DNA of 56,541 bases, from the NCBI GenBank assembly GCA_016937945.1, contig JAFGVP010000008.1, positions 1-56,541 of the forward strand. The letters run 5' to 3'. Made by a program: the position numbers and the translations under genes. The notes beneath the pieces were generated by a model. It saw only the letters and a list, made by a program, of their open reading frames with translations, had not been told where the DNA came from and made no database searches. Source of the DNA: Pontiellaceae bacterium. Lineage in GTDB: Bacteria; Verrucomicrobiota; Kiritimatiellia; Kiritimatiellales; Pontiellaceae. Below, piece after piece: positions 16,730 to 25,899 of the stretch; position 1 is the stretch's first letter, and each line of letters starts with the position of its first letter.

Positions 16730-17620
16730 ATGAGTGCAGCCACGAAAATCGAGCTTCCAGGCATCGAAAAGTTTAAATCCGGCAAGGTGCGCGAGGTGTA
16801 CGATCTCGGCGACCAATACCTCTTTATTGCATCCGACCGTATCTCGGCATTTGACTGCGTCATGCCCAACGGCATTCCCAACAAGGGACAGGTGCTGAAC
16901 ATGATTTCCAAGTTCTGGTTCGACCGCACCGGCGATGTCGTCAAGAACCACATGATCTCCACTGATGTAAATGATTTCCCGGCAGAGCTGAAAGAACATG
17001 CCGAACTGCTGAAAGGACGTTCCATGCTGGTAAAAAAAGCGGAACTTCTTCCGGTGGAATGTATCGTTCGCGGCTACCTGATCGGATCCGGATGGAAGGA
17101 ATACCAGAAATCCGGCACCATCGGCGGCATGCCGTTACGTCCCGGCTATGAAATGGCAGGAAAACTGGATGAGCCGATCTTCACGCCGTCCACCAAGGCC
17201 GACGAAGGCCACGATGAAAACATCTCCATCGACCAGATGAAGGAAATCGTTGGCGAAGACCTTGGACAGAAACTGATCGAAGTCAGCCTGAACCTCTATA
17301 AAACAGCCGCCGACTATGCTTTGACGAAGGGGATCATTATTGCAGACACCAAGTTTGAATTCGGCATGATGGGTGACGAGTTGATCCTGATCGATGAAGT
17401 GCTGACGCCCGACAGTTCGCGCTTCTGGCCGGCCGACACCTATAAACCGGGGTCCTCTCCCTTCTCGTTCGACAAGCAGTTTGTACGCGACTATCTCGAA
17501 ACTCTCGACTGGGACAAAACGCCGCCGGCGCCGGAACTGCCGGAAGAGGTTGTCATGAAGACCCGCGAGAAATATCTGGAAGCCTACAAGCTTCTTACCG
17601 GCACTGAACTGGCATCTTAA
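16730..17620 (+). CDS. purC: Phosphoribosylaminoimidazole-succinocarboxamide (SAICAR) synthase
   Basis: 296 residues, the longer eukaryote-like form of PurC. It joins aspartate to CAIR with ATP in de novo purine synthesis. Diagnostic segments are KFKSGKVREVYDLGD, ASDRISAFDCVMPNGIPNKG, CIVRGYLIGSGWKEY, FTPSTKA..GHDENIS, GIIIADTKFEFG and IDEVLTPDSSRFWPAD. CAGGAG seven bases before the ATG supports the start. It is a single-gene unit between the tkt terminator and a strong hairpin. No other pur genes are in the window. Confidence 0.95.
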   Translation: MSAATKIELPGIEKFKSGKVREVYDLGDQYLFIASDRISAFDCVMPNGIPNKGQVLNMISKFWFDRTGDVVKNHMISTDVNDFPAELKEHAELLKGRSMLVKKAELLPVECIVRGYLIGSGWKEYQKSGTIGGMPLRPGYEMAGKLDEPIFTPSTKADEGHDENISIDQMKEIVGEDLGQKLIEVSLNLYKTAADYALTKGIIIADTKFEFGMMGDELILIDEVLTPDSSRFWPADTYKPGSSPFSFDKQFVRDYLETLDWDKTPPAPELPEEVVMKTREKYLEAYKLLTGTELAS

Positions 17621-17622
17621 TG

Positions 17623-17682
17623 GCCACAAAGGGCACAAGAATCACTGTCGGGTTTCTTGTGCCTTTTTCTGTTTTTTGTGGC
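17623..17682 (+). terminator. Nested hairpin terminator after purC
   Basis: An inner 10-bp stem (GGCACAAGAA at 17632-17641, TTCTTGTGCC at 17654-17663) is followed by TTTTT. An outer stem (GCCACAAA near 17623, TTTTGTGGC ending near 17682) can enclose it. The outer arm stops only five bases before the xerD ATG, so the hairpin may also limit read-through translation of xerD. Confidence 0.75.
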
Positions 17683-17687
17683 TAAGC

Positions 17688-18575
17688 ATGAATGCATTTC
17701 TCGAAAGCTTCCTGGATCACATCTCGCTGGAACGCGGGCTGAGCATCAACACGCGCAAGGCGTACGCGGACGATATCGGACAGTTTCTGGGTTGGCTCGA
17801 ACAAAAAGGTGCCACATCGCTGAACCAGGTCAGCCGGAAACAGATCCTCGACCACCTGATGGCAATGAAAGCCAAGGGCATGTCGACCAATTCCATCTCC
17901 CGCCATCTCGTCTCGATCAAAGTATTTTTCCGTTTCCTGCAGCAGGAAGATCTGCTCGATCGGAATGTTACCGACACCATGGATTCTCCCAAGCTGTGGA
18001 AAATCCTGCCGGACACCCTTTCGGAAAAAGAGGTCGACCTGCTGCTGCGGGCGCCGGACATGCGAAAACCGCTGGGCGTGCGCGACCGCGCCATTCTTGA
18101 AATGTTCTATGCCTCCGGCCTGCGCGTCTCGGAACTGGCCGGACTGAAACTTGCCGACCTGCACATTGACGACGGCTATATCCGCGTCATCGGTAAAGGC
18201 CGCAAGGAACGCGTCATTCCTGTAGCGAGCAATTCAGCCGACATTCTGGTTCGCTATCTCGAAGAGGTCCGCCCCCTGATCTGCGAGAATCCGCACGTTC
18301 CGAATGTATTTGTATCCCGCAATAAAACCTCGCTCTGCCGGCAACGCCTGTGGCAGATCATCAAGCAATACACCAAAGAGGCTGGCATCATGAAAAACGT
18401 AACACCGCACACGCTGCGTCATTCGTTTGCCAGTCATCTGTTGCAGAACGGCGCTCCGTTGCGTGTGATCCAGGAAATGCTTGGCCATGCCGATATTGCG
18501 ACCACCCAGATATACACCCATGTAAATCCCGAACGCCTGAAATCGATCCACCAGCAGTTTCATCCCCGGGCATAA
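17688..18575 (+). CDS. xerD: Site-specific tyrosine recombinase XerD
   Basis: 295 residues. Resolves chromosome dimers at dif together with XerC and is a full-length Xer, not a phage integrase. The N-terminal SAM-like core-binding domain (residues 1-95) shows YADDIGQFLGWL and SRHLVSIKVFFRFL. The catalytic domain has Arg146 (ASGLRVSELAGL), Lys170 (GKGRKERVIP), His241 and Arg244 (TPHTLRHSFASHLL), His267 (LGHADIATTQ) and the nucleophile Tyr276 (YTHV). All are intact. The ATG at 17688 gives the normal short N-terminus. No dif site was recognised nearby. Confidence 0.93.
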   Translation: MNAFLESFLDHISLERGLSINTRKAYADDIGQFLGWLEQKGATSLNQVSRKQILDHLMAMKAKGMSTNSISRHLVSIKVFFRFLQQEDLLDRNVTDTMDSPKLWKILPDTLSEKEVDLLLRAPDMRKPLGVRDRAILEMFYASGLRVSELAGLKLADLHIDDGYIRVIGKGRKERVIPVASNSADILVRYLEEVRPLICENPHVPNVFVSRNKTSLCRQRLWQIIKQYTKEAGIMKNVTPHTLRHSFASHLLQNGAPLRVIQEMLGHADIATTQIYTHVNPERLKSIHQQFHPRA

Positions 18576-18644
18576 AGGTTGCCCCGACCTCATGCTCCAA
18601 AACTCTTTTCCAAGCTTTCATTCCCAGAACAAATCACTATTCTG

Positions 18645-18679
18645 AACGATCATTGAAATATTTGTTTGGCGTGATCGTT
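18645..18679. repeat. Perfect inverted repeat upstream of gspF
   Basis: AACGATCA at 18645-18652 and TGATCGTT at 18672-18679 are perfect 8-base inverted copies separated by 19 bases. They end 10 bases before the gspF ATG. There is no T-run, so it is not a terminator. It could be an operator for a dimeric regulator or a leader hairpin covering the ribosome site. Confidence 0.5.
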
Positions 18680-18689
18680 TAACACTCAC

Positions 18690-19934
18690 ATGGCTCATTT
18701 TAAATACATAGGACGGACCCGTCAGGGCGAACGAACCGAGGGCGTGGTTGAGGCCGGAGATCGCGCCGGCGCGGCGCGACAAATTGAACTGCTCGGACAT
18801 GTGCCGATCTCCATTACGGAAACGACCAAGACGGTCATGCAGAGTGATGGGAAAAAGAAGCGGTTCAACTTTGAACTCGGTTTCCAGCGTAAAGCCCGCA
18901 TGAAACTGCAGGATCTGCTTCTGTTTTCCCGGGAGCTCTCAGACCTCGTTGCTTCCGGCATGACGATCGGACGTGCACTGCACACGCTCGCGGCCCGAAA
19001 GGATACCAGCGCTGTCGGTCGCATAACGACCACCCTGCGCGACGAGATTGTTCAGGGAACCTCGCTCTCCGATGCCCTTGAGCTTTTTCCGGAAACCTTT
19101 TCCTCACTGTACGTCAATCTGGTTCGCGCCGGAGAAGCCAGCGGCCACCTTCCGGATGCACTCGAAAACGTCTGTCTTCATTATGAACGCGTGCATGAAG
19201 CCCGAGGCAAGGTAATCGGCGCACTCGTTTATCCGATTATCGTATTGGTGATCGGCAGTCTGGCTGTACTGGGTATGATGATTTTCATTGTCCCACAGTT
19301 TGTCGAAAACTTTAATAGCATGGGAGCCACGCTGCCGAAACCGACGGCTGCACTTATGGCAACAAGCAGTTTCCTAATGAAATATGGTGTTTTCGTGTTA
19401 ATTGCCCTAATCGGCCTGATCATTGTGTTCCGACGATGGAGCCGATCCGAATCAGGAAAGGTAATATGGCATCGCACCCAGCTACGAATCCCGCTTATGG
19501 GCAAACTGATTGCAACCAATGCGTACGCCCACTTTGCGAGAACGTTCGGTACACTGCTGCAAAACGGCGTATCCATTCTGCCGGCTATGGGCATTGTGCA
19601 GAAAACGATTCAGAATGTGACCATTGCAAATGAAATCGGTAAGGCCCGGGAACGGGTGACCGATGGAGCCACCATTTCCAAGCCGCTGGCGCAGAGCAAG
19701 GTGTTCCCCCGCCTTCTTACCGATATGATGGCCGTCGGCGAGGAAACCGGCGATATGGCCGGCGCCCTCAAGCATATTACCCGGCGCTACGACGCAGAAT
19801 TGGACAAACAGGTACGCACATTTACCACGGTGCTAGAACCATTAATGATCCTTTTGGTGGCGGCATTTGTTGGAGGCATTGCAATTTGCCTACTGTTACC
19901 CATTTTAGAACTTACATCACATCTCAATATTTAG
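18690..19934 (+). CDS. gspF: Type II secretion/type IV pilus inner-membrane platform protein GspF
   Basis: 414 residues, full length for GspF/PilC. It begins MAHFKYIGRTRQGERTEG as the family does. Two T2SSF helical domains follow (about residues 75-195 and 278-400), each ending in hydrophobic helices (YPIIVLVIGSLAVLGMMIFIVP, and EPLMILLVAAFVGGIAICLLLPIL). Repeated LLLFSRELSDLVASGM and HFARTFGTLLQNGV segments mark the two halves. It forms the membrane platform on which the assembly ATPase drives pseudopilin polymerisation. It starts a gspF-gspG-gspH run. The ATPase (GspE) and secretin (GspD) are not in the window. Confidence 0.92.
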   Translation: MAHFKYIGRTRQGERTEGVVEAGDRAGAARQIELLGHVPISITETTKTVMQSDGKKKRFNFELGFQRKARMKLQDLLLFSRELSDLVASGMTIGRALHTLAARKDTSAVGRITTTLRDEIVQGTSLSDALELFPETFSSLYVNLVRAGEASGHLPDALENVCLHYERVHEARGKVIGALVYPIIVLVIGSLAVLGMMIFIVPQFVENFNSMGATLPKPTAALMATSSFLMKYGVFVLIALIGLIIVFRRWSRSESGKVIWHRTQLRIPLMGKLIATNAYAHFARTFGTLLQNGVSILPAMGIVQKTIQNVTIANEIGKARERVTDGATISKPLAQSKVFPRLLTDMMAVGEETGDMAGALKHITRRYDAELDKQVRTFTTVLEPLMILLVAAFVGGIAICLLLPILELTSHLNI

Positions 19935-19960
19935 AACCCATACAAGCGAAGGAGATATCC

Positions 19961-20386
19961 ATGAAACACAACCGCCGGAAAAAATATGCAGCCAAGTCGG
20001 GTTTTACCCTGATTGAAATTATTTTGGTAATCGTCATCGTCGGCATGCTCGCGGCAATCGCACTAAAGGGTATTGACCCAGCACAACACACCGAAAGGGC
20101 TCGAGTTGTAACTGCAACGACAGACATATCCATGCTATCCTCAGCCTTAGAATTATATGAAATGAATAATGCAAACTATCCAGAAAGCTTAGAAGGACTC
20201 CTAGATAACTCAAAGCAAGGCTTCCCGTTTCTCCGTCAGCAGGTTATCCCCAAAGATCCATGGGGAAATCAGTATACGTATACAGTCCCCGGATCTCATA
20301 ACACCTACTCCTTCGACATTTCCTGCACATCGTCAAAGACGGGAAAGACTTACAATAACTGGGGCAAAGAAGAATCAAACGAATAA
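19961..20386 (+). CDS. gspG: Major pseudopilin GspG-like
   Basis: 141 residues. A short basic leader ends at the prepilin-peptidase site (SGFTLIEIILVIVIVGML, cleavage before Phe with Glu at +5), followed by the hydrophobic assembly helix. The globular part has the GspG signature of a regular alpha stretch (SSALELYEMNNANYPES), KDPWGNQY, and a C-terminal loop that in homologues binds calcium. GAAGGAG precedes the ATG at 19961. The middle of the gene is visibly more A+T-rich than its neighbours. It is the probable main subunit of the pseudopilus. Confidence 0.88.
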   Translation: MKHNRRKKYAAKSGFTLIEIILVIVIVGMLAAIALKGIDPAQHTERARVVTATTDISMLSSALELYEMNNANYPESLEGLLDNSKQGFPFLRQQVIPKDPWGNQYTYTVPGSHNTYSFDISCTSSKTGKTYNNWGKEESNE

Positions 20387-20398
20387 TCACCCTTTTAT

Positions 20399-20995
20399 AT
20401 GAACGACCAATGCACTGAAATCAGATCAAAGTACAAAGCCGGATTTACGCTTATGGAGGTAATTCTGGTTATTGTGCTGATCACCATTATTTCAGCCATC
20501 TCAACCCCATTCTTTGCAAACTCTCTTAATGGCACCAAATTAAAAACAGCCAGCCGTTCTATTGAGCGAATGGCCAGATTTACCCGCAATATGGCCATCA
20601 TGCGCAACGAAACGCTCACACTGGCCATCGACAATGACACCATGGAACTCTTCATGGGGGCCCCGGCAAACAGCGAAACAAATACGACGGATGGCTATCT
20701 GGATCAGGAAGTCCTGAAACGGCTCGGATATGTAGATGGTACTGCGTCCGACTCACAAAACGCCGGACTGAGTAAAGAACATCATTTCTATCTCCCCGAA
20801 GGCCTCGTCGTCAACGACTTCGAAAAGGAGTGGAACGACGAGGATCATCTCTATGACAACTTTTGCCTCGTCCATTTTTATCCCAACGGCCAATGTGAGT
20901 GGTTTAAACTGGAACTGATGGATTCCCGGGACAATGCCATTCGCATGGAAATCGACCCGGTATCCGGCAAGATATGGTCGGAATACGTGCAATAG
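20399..20995 (+). CDS. gspH: Minor pseudopilin GspH-like
   Basis: 198 residues with a type IV pilin-like N-terminus (AGFTLMEVILVIVLITIISA) cleaved after Gly, and an R/K-rich following helix (KLKTASRSIERMARFTRNMAIMR) resembling GspH. The C-terminal half carries acidic loops and WFKLELMDSRDNAIRMEIDPVSGKI, a beta-sheet part. It would sit at the tip or in the shaft of the pseudopilus with GspG. The 12-base gap to gspG and the common strand indicate one transcript. GspI, GspJ and GspK are not seen here. Confidence 0.8.
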   Translation: MNDQCTEIRSKYKAGFTLMEVILVIVLITIISAISTPFFANSLNGTKLKTASRSIERMARFTRNMAIMRNETLTLAIDNDTMELFMGAPANSETNTTDGYLDQEVLKRLGYVDGTASDSQNAGLSKEHHFYLPEGLVVNDFEKEWNDEDHLYDNFCLVHFYPNGQCEWFKLELMDSRDNAIRMEIDPVSGKIWSEYVQ

Positions 20996-21066
20996 AAACG
21001 AATGGCGCACGTTGATCGGACGTTATTTAAATGGCGGAAGGAAATCGCCGCATGAACTGGTAAGTC

Positions 21067-21657
21067 ATGGATACTTCGGATATCGAGTGCATTAACAACT
21101 ATCTGGCGGGCAATGCAGATGCTCTTGCTCCGCTGGTTGAAAAATATAAGCGCCCACTCTATTCGTTCATCCTGAAAATGACCGAAGGACGCGAGGACTC
21201 GGACGAGATCTTTCAGGAAACCTGGTTTCGGGCCCTGAAGAATATTCACAAGTTCAAACACAAGAATTTCCTGAACTGGTTGTTCCGGATCGCGCACAAC
21301 CTGGTCATTGACCGGGCGCGGCGCAGCTGTCGGAACATCTCGATGCAGAGCAGTTTTGGTGGTGATGACGGTGATAATACGCTGGAGGACCATCTGGCGG
21401 CTCCGGGCATCACTCCGGCGGAGGAAGCGGGAGGAAACTCTCTGGGAATCCGCATATCGGAGGCCGTTGAAACGCTCTCACCGGAGCAGAAGGAGGTTTT
21501 TCTGCTTCGGATGTACGGGAATGTGTCATTCAAGGACATAGCAAAGATACAGAAGTGCTCGATCAATACTTGTCTGGCTCGAATGCAATATGCATTGACC
21601 AAACTGCGTTCTGTATTACAAGGAGAATATGACGAGTTGCAGGAGGCGCTGTCATGA
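21067..21657 (+). CDS. ECF-type RNA polymerase sigma factor
   Basis: 196 residues. Region 2 (about residues 20-95) has LVEKYKRPLYSFILKMT, DEIFQETWFRALKNI and FLNWLFRIAHNLVIDRARR. Region 4 (about 135-190) has LSPEQKEVFLLRMYGNVSFKDIAKI with its helix-turn-helix. The linker (about 95-135, acidic and Gly-rich) is longer than in minimal ECF factors. It redirects RNA polymerase to a specific regulon. Its last bases overlap the next gene in ATGA, pairing it with an anti-sigma factor. The Shine-Dalgarno is weak; a GGCG...CGCC hairpin with an internal AAGGAA lies at 21035-21053. Confidence 0.88.
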   Translation: MDTSDIECINNYLAGNADALAPLVEKYKRPLYSFILKMTEGREDSDEIFQETWFRALKNIHKFKHKNFLNWLFRIAHNLVIDRARRSCRNISMQSSFGGDDGDNTLEDHLAAPGITPAEEAGGNSLGIRISEAVETLSPEQKEVFLLRMYGNVSFKDIAKIQKCSINTCLARMQYALTKLRSVLQGEYDELQEALS

Positions 21658-22112
21658 AATGTAAAGAAGCTGAAATATCAATATTGCTGCAGGACTCAGG
21701 AGAACTCGGTTCTGCAAAGGCCAAAGCCCTTTCGGAGCATCTCTCCGAATGCGCTCCGTGCCGGGAATTCAAACAGGTCCTGGTAGGTGCCGCCTCGGTG
21801 TCGCTACCGGAGGAAGAGCCCCCGATCCGGGCAATTCAGGATGTCATGCGCATGGCACGCATTGAAGCGCCGGAGCGCCGGAAAAAAATATTTTTCGGAT
21901 GGAAACCGGCTCTGGCGAGCGCGTTATCCTTTGTTTTCATCATGGGCGTTATGTCCACGGGACTGCACACCGACAAGGTCGGCATGCAGCTGATGGTTAC
22001 TGAAACCCAGCTCATGGAGCCGGAAGATCAGGTGGTCACCGTGATGTATGAAGGGCTATCGGAAGACGATCTGGCTTTTCACTTCCTGATGAGCTATGAC
22101 TCCGACTCATAG
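21654..22112 (+). CDS. Zinc-finger (ZAS-type) transmembrane anti-sigma factor
   Basis: 152 residues. The cytoplasmic N-terminus has the ZAS zinc motif HLSECAPC (HxxxCxxC) with an upstream Cys3, typical of anti-sigma factors that hold an ECF sigma inactive. One membrane helix follows (PALASALSFVFIMGVMST, about residues 86-104), then a periplasmic acidic tail of about 45 residues, probably the sensing part. The start codon overlaps the sigma stop by 4 bases, so the two are co-translated. A hairpin follows before the convergent gene. Confidence 0.85.
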   Translation: MKCKEAEISILLQDSGELGSAKAKALSEHLSECAPCREFKQVLVGAASVSLPEEEPPIRAIQDVMRMARIEAPERRKKIFFGWKPALASALSFVFIMGVMSTGLHTDKVGMQLMVTETQLMEPEDQVVTVMYEGLSEDDLAFHFLMSYDSDS

Positions 22113-22130
22113 ACGTCGGATAAATTCGAC

Positions 22131-22160
22131 CAAAGGCGGCTTTCGGGCCTCTTTTTTTGT
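22131..22160 (+). terminator. Probable terminator after the sigma/anti-sigma operon
   Basis: AAAGGC and GCCTCTTT arms with a short GC-rich loop (GGCTTTCGG) are followed by a T-run (CTTTTTTTG). The stem has one bulge. It lies between two convergent genes and overlaps the stop of the downstream one. Confidence 0.5.
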
Positions 22161-24196
22161 TATGCCAGCTGACTCCGGAGCTCTTCCATAGAAGTGACCG
22201 GTGCCGCACAGGAAAATCCCTTGCAGACATAAACCGTTGGCATTCCATCAATCATCCGCTGATCCCGGCAAAAAGGCGCAATACGCGCCATACGCTCCGT
22301 TTGGTCAGGGTCCTTCAGAAGAACCGTCATTCCCGGATTTTGAACCGATCGGATATAAGCAATCAGATCAGCCGTTTCAGGATCACTGCAATCTCCGACG
22401 ACAACGACTTCGGTTGAGGTTCCCGAGGCATACATAAAGGCGGATAAAGCCTGAGCGAACGCGGTCGGCGATCTGGAAATCACTCCGGCAAACACCTTAC
22501 CGGCATCTGCTGCTTCCTGTTCAAGCTCAAAGCGACCGGTCAGTCGCGCCAGCCGAAGCAGATTGTATAGCTGAATCGAATTTCCGGAAGGCGCGGCACC
22601 GTCATACATCGCTTTCGGACGAATGATGAGATCGTCCGAAGATTCTTCCGTCATGAAGAATCCACCGCCATTCGGATCAGAAAACGACCGCCGCAAAGTT
22701 GCACAATCCCTCAACGCCGTTTCGAGATAGATCGGATTCAACGTCGCATCATAGAGCTCCAGCGCGCCGAAAACATGAAAGGCGTAATCATCAAGCTGGC
22801 CACGTACGGCCCGATTTTCTTCCCGATACCGATGCCACAGCGCGCCGTCTTCTCCCCGCATTTCCTCTTCAATAAACTGAAAAGCCCGCTCAGCGGCCTT
22901 CAGGTAGCGTTTATCGTCAAAAATCCTCCCCGCCCGGGCCAGCGCGGCAATCATCATTCCGTTCCAGTCCGTCAGGATTTTGGTATCCTTCAGCGGATGC
23001 ACCCGGTTTTCCCGAATGGAAAACAGCATCTGACGAATGGTTTCCAGCCGATCGGAGGATTCAGGATCGGGAACTTCCGAAAGATGCGGTATGTTTGCGC
23101 CGGTCTTGCGACCGGTGGCCTCATCGCGGAAATTACCATCCGGCCGGATATTCCACCATTTGGCGCAGAACCGGAATTCAGCGTCCGGCAACTCAGAAAG
23201 TTCGGACTCGGACCAGACATAAAACCGCCCCTCTTCGCCCTCTGAATCGGCATCCTCTGCGGAGTAAAATCCACCCTCAGGCGCCGTCATGTCCCGAAGC
23301 ACATAGGTCAGGACTTCTTCGGCAACCTGCCGAAACAGAATGTTTCCGGTCACGGCATAGGCCTCCGTGTAGGCCAACGAGAGCAGCGCCTGATCATAGA
23401 GCATCTTCTCGAAATGCGGCAGCAGCCACCTTACATCGGTCGAATAGCGATGAAAACCGAGGCCGACATGATCAAAGATCCCGCCCAGCCGCATGGCGGT
23501 CAACGTATGCGCCGCCGCCTCAACAGCAGCGCGACGGCCTGTCCGGAGCAGAAAAATCAGTTTGTGAGGCGTTGGAAACTTCGGCGCATCCCCGAATCCC
23601 CCTAACGTTTCGTCATACTCCTCCATGATCTGATTATACCCTTTGTCGATGATGGATGGATCCAGTTTGTCGGTAGCATCGCCGTTATTCCGGGAGGTCA
23701 GCACATCGGTGATCCGGCCGGCCGCCGAGAGAATTTCCTTACGCCGGTTCTTCCAGGCATCTGCCAGCCGCGGAATCAGTTCAACCATTCCGAGCCGCCC
23801 GAACCGAGACTCCGGAGGAATGTAGGTGGCCGCATGAAAAGGCCACCGATCCGGCGTCAGCAGGATGGTAAGCGGCCAGCCGCCCTGCCCGGTCATCATA
23901 TGACAGACCGTCATGTAGAGGTTGTCAATATCGGGCCGCTCTTCCCGATCCACCTTAATGCAGACAAACGACTCATTGAGTAGTGCAGCAATCTCTTCAT
24001 TTTCAAAGGATTCCCGCTCCATGACATGGCACCAATGACAGGTCGCATAGCCCACCGATAAAAATACGGGCTTATCTTCCCTCGCCGCCTTTTCAAAGGC
24101 CTCATCACCCCATGGAAACCAATCCACGGGATTGTACGCATGCTGCAGCAGATACGGACTCTTCTCATCAGCCAGACGATTTTTAAGTTGTTGCAT
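22160..24196 (-). CDS. Thioredoxin-domain protein of the YyaL/SPATA20 (DUF255) family
   Basis: 678 residues, normal for the family. The N-terminal thioredoxin-like domain carries [16 protein letters not shown], then [16 protein letters not shown] with the CxxC pair, and [13 protein letters not shown]. The large C-terminal part is an (alpha/alpha)6-barrel of the six-hairpin glycosidase kind ([51 protein letters not shown]). Its biochemical role is not settled in any organism. No signal peptide, so cytoplasmic. The ATG at 24196 with AAGGAC ahead of it gives the standard [19 protein letters not shown] start. It lies 126 bases downstream of the aminomutase gene on the same strand. Confidence 0.9.
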   Translation of the reverse strand: MQQLKNRLADEKSPYLLQHAYNPVDWFPWGDEAFEKAAREDKPVFLSVGYATCHWCHVMERESFENEEIAALLNESFVCIKVDREERPDIDNLYMTVCHMMTGQGGWPLTILLTPDRWPFHAATYIPPESRFGRLGMVELIPRLADAWKNRRKEILSAAGRITDVLTSRNNGDATDKLDPSIIDKGYNQIMEEYDETLGGFGDAPKFPTPHKLIFLLRTGRRAAVEAAAHTLTAMRLGGIFDHVGLGFHRYSTDVRWLLPHFEKMLYDQALLSLAYTEAYAVTGNILFRQVAEEVLTYVLRDMTAPEGGFYSAEDADSEGEEGRFYVWSESELSELPDAEFRFCAKWWNIRPDGNFRDEATGRKTGANIPHLSEVPDPESSDRLETIRQMLFSIRENRVHPLKDTKILTDWNGMMIAALARAGRIFDDKRYLKAAERAFQFIEEEMRGEDGALWHRYREENRAVRGQLDDYAFHVFGALELYDATLNPIYLETALRDCATLRRSFSDPNGGGFFMTEESSDDLIIRPKAMYDGAAPSGNSIQLYNLLRLARLTGRFELEQEAADAGKVFAGVISRSPTAFAQALSAFMYASGTSTEVVVVGDCSDPETADLIAYIRSVQNPGMTVLLKDPDQTERMARIAPFCRDQRMIDGMPTVYVCKGFSCAAPVTSMEELRSQLA

Positions 24197-24322
24197 TGGA
24201 TGTCCTTCGCTTTGACCGATACCAATATTGTACCTTTTAAGTATTATTTCCAGCACGAAGAGCAATGAATTATTGAAATTCAAAACCCGGTATTCAGACG
24301 AAGCATTAATCGCGAACAAACG

Positions 24323-25378
24323 CTATTCAGCAGGGTCTGGATAACGATAAGCATGCCCGGTGTGGTTGGTTACAATGATTTCGTTTCCAACGCGCCGGAC
24401 CTGATCCATGGAAAGCAGCGGCACCTTGCCGCCTCCTCCGGGCGCATCAATCACATACTGAGGCACCGCAAGACCGGAAAGATTTCCATGCAGCGACCGG
24501 ATCAGTTCCACACCGCGTTCAACAGAAGTGCGGAAGTGCGCTGACCCTTTCACGGGATCGCATTGCAATAAATAATAGGGTTTTACTCCGATTTCCAACA
24601 GGCCGTAAAACAACTCACTCAGGGCTTCATAGGAATCATTTACGCCTTTAAGCAGGACCGTCTGGCTGACCATCTGAACACCATGATCGGCAAGCCGGCG
24701 GCATGCTGACGCTGTTTCCGGGGTGAGCTCTGCGGCATGCGTGAAATGCAGACTCAGCCAGATTCGATGCCGGCGCAGCACTTCGCACAGATGATCCGTA
24801 ATGCGCATGGGTAGCACGGCCGGCACCTTGGACCCGATCCGAACAGTCCTGACATGGGGAATCGAGCGGATACGTCCAAGCAGGCCATCAATTACCGAGT
24901 CGGTCAGCGTGAGCGGATCGCCACCCGAAATGAGAACATCGCGGATTTCAGGATGTGCAGCAATGTATGCAAAGCTATCTTCATATCCTGCCTGCGGCCC
25001 GGCCTTGCCCACAATGCGCGAACGTGTGCAGTATCGGCAGTAAGTCGAGCAGAAGGACGTCGCAAGAAAGAGTACCTTATCCGGATAAGTATGAATCAGG
25101 TGCTGTGAGGCCCGATGGTTTTCCTCACCCAGCGGATCCTCCAACTCTCCGGCCACAGCAAACTGCTCGTTCATAGACGGAAGCACCGTCCGGCGCAGGG
25201 CATCATTCTCCAGAAGCCCGGCATAATAAGGCGTAATTGCAAACGCCAGCGCGCCGGACCCATTCAGTGCCGCACATTCATCGTCGGACAGATCAACATA
25301 ACGGGAAAGCTCCTCCATCGTTGTGATCCGGTTTGCAATCTGCCATTTCCAGTCGGTTTTATTATCAGCTTTAGTCAT
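24323..25378 (-). CDS. kamA: KamA-family lysine 2,3-aminomutase (radical SAM, PLP)
   Basis: 351 residues. A radical SAM enzyme that, with PLP, moves the lysine amino group from C2 to C3, giving beta-lysine. The iron-sulfur motif is CSTYCRYC (Cys110, 114, 117). The lysine-binding aspartates of the family match Asp274 (LLQCDP) and Asp311, and the PLP lysine is Lys318 (DAPGGGGKVP). The pattern is closer to clostridial KAM than to EpmB, but the C-terminal zinc-binding tail of classical KAM is missing, leaving EpmB-like length. It could supply beta-lysine for EF-P modification, since efp-epmA is 4 kb away, or as a compatible solute, though no ablB acetyltransferase is here. The start (ATG 25378) is set by family length; the Shine-Dalgarno is poor. 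Confidence 0.88.
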   Translation of the reverse strand: MTKADNKTDWKWQIANRITTMEELSRYVDLSDDECAALNGSGALAFAITPYYAGLLENDALRRTVLPSMNEQFAVAGELEDPLGEENHRASQHLIHTYPDKVLFLATSFCSTYCRYCTRSRIVGKAGPQAGYEDSFAYIAAHPEIRDVLISGGDPLTLTDSVIDGLLGRIRSIPHVRTVRIGSKVPAVLPMRITDHLCEVLRRHRIWLSLHFTHAAELTPETASACRRLADHGVQMVSQTVLLKGVNDSYEALSELFYGLLEIGVKPYYLLQCDPVKGSAHFRTSVERGVELIRSLHGNLSGLAVPQYVIDAPGGGGKVPLLSMDQVRRVGNEIIVTNHTGHAYRYPDPAE

Positions 25379-25668
25379 GCCTTCACAGGATGAACACCGG
25401 GCGCTCGTTAGGAAATGAAATTGATCACAAATATCATGCACTCCCCCCTGCTTCCGTATCCTTACGAAACGGAAGCATGCAGCCCCATTTTCTCGGGAAA
25501 TACGGCGGGGGTGTAGGAATCGGAGGAGAATGAGGGTGACACAGGCATAAAAAAGCGCGGTTGCCTGCCGAACCCATCCAGAATGAATGGTAAAATCCGG
25601 ATACCAAAAGTCCAAACCCGTGTCCGGAAATGAGATAGTCTGACACTTTGGACAGGAAAAGATCCGAA

Positions 25669-25854
25669 GTGAGTACAGCAATACGGTACAGTGAGGCATT
25701 TAAGAAACAGGTGCTTGACCAGATTGCCGAGGGCAGGTTTTCATCCATTAACAACGCTCGAAAGGCTTATGAAATCAAAGGATGCGGAACCGTTGAGAAT
25801 TGGGTTAGAAAATACAGAAGGGAAGATTTACTCCCTAGCCTGATCTATTCATAA
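25669..25854 (+). pseudogene. Transposase OrfA fragment (IS3-like helix-turn-helix)
   Basis: 61 codons from a GTG: IRYSEAFKKQVLDQIAEG, then ARKAYEIKGCGTVENWVRKY. This is the N-terminal helix-turn-helix of an IS3-type OrfA, which recognises transposon ends. It stops soon after REDLLP, where intact relatives continue with a leucine zipper and OrfB. The DDE part is absent. The next bases belong to a different transposase, so the element was cut by a later insertion or deletion. Bases 25379-25668 upstream are non-coding, with no feature I can support. Confidence 0.7.
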
Positions 25855-25899
25855 ACCCTCCGAACACGGAAGGAGTCGATGGACGCGGCGTGCTTTATC

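Noticed and set aside
18660-18680. A sigma-54-like TGGC...TTTA element ahead of gspF
   Set aside because: It lacks the essential GC of the -12 element (TTGC).
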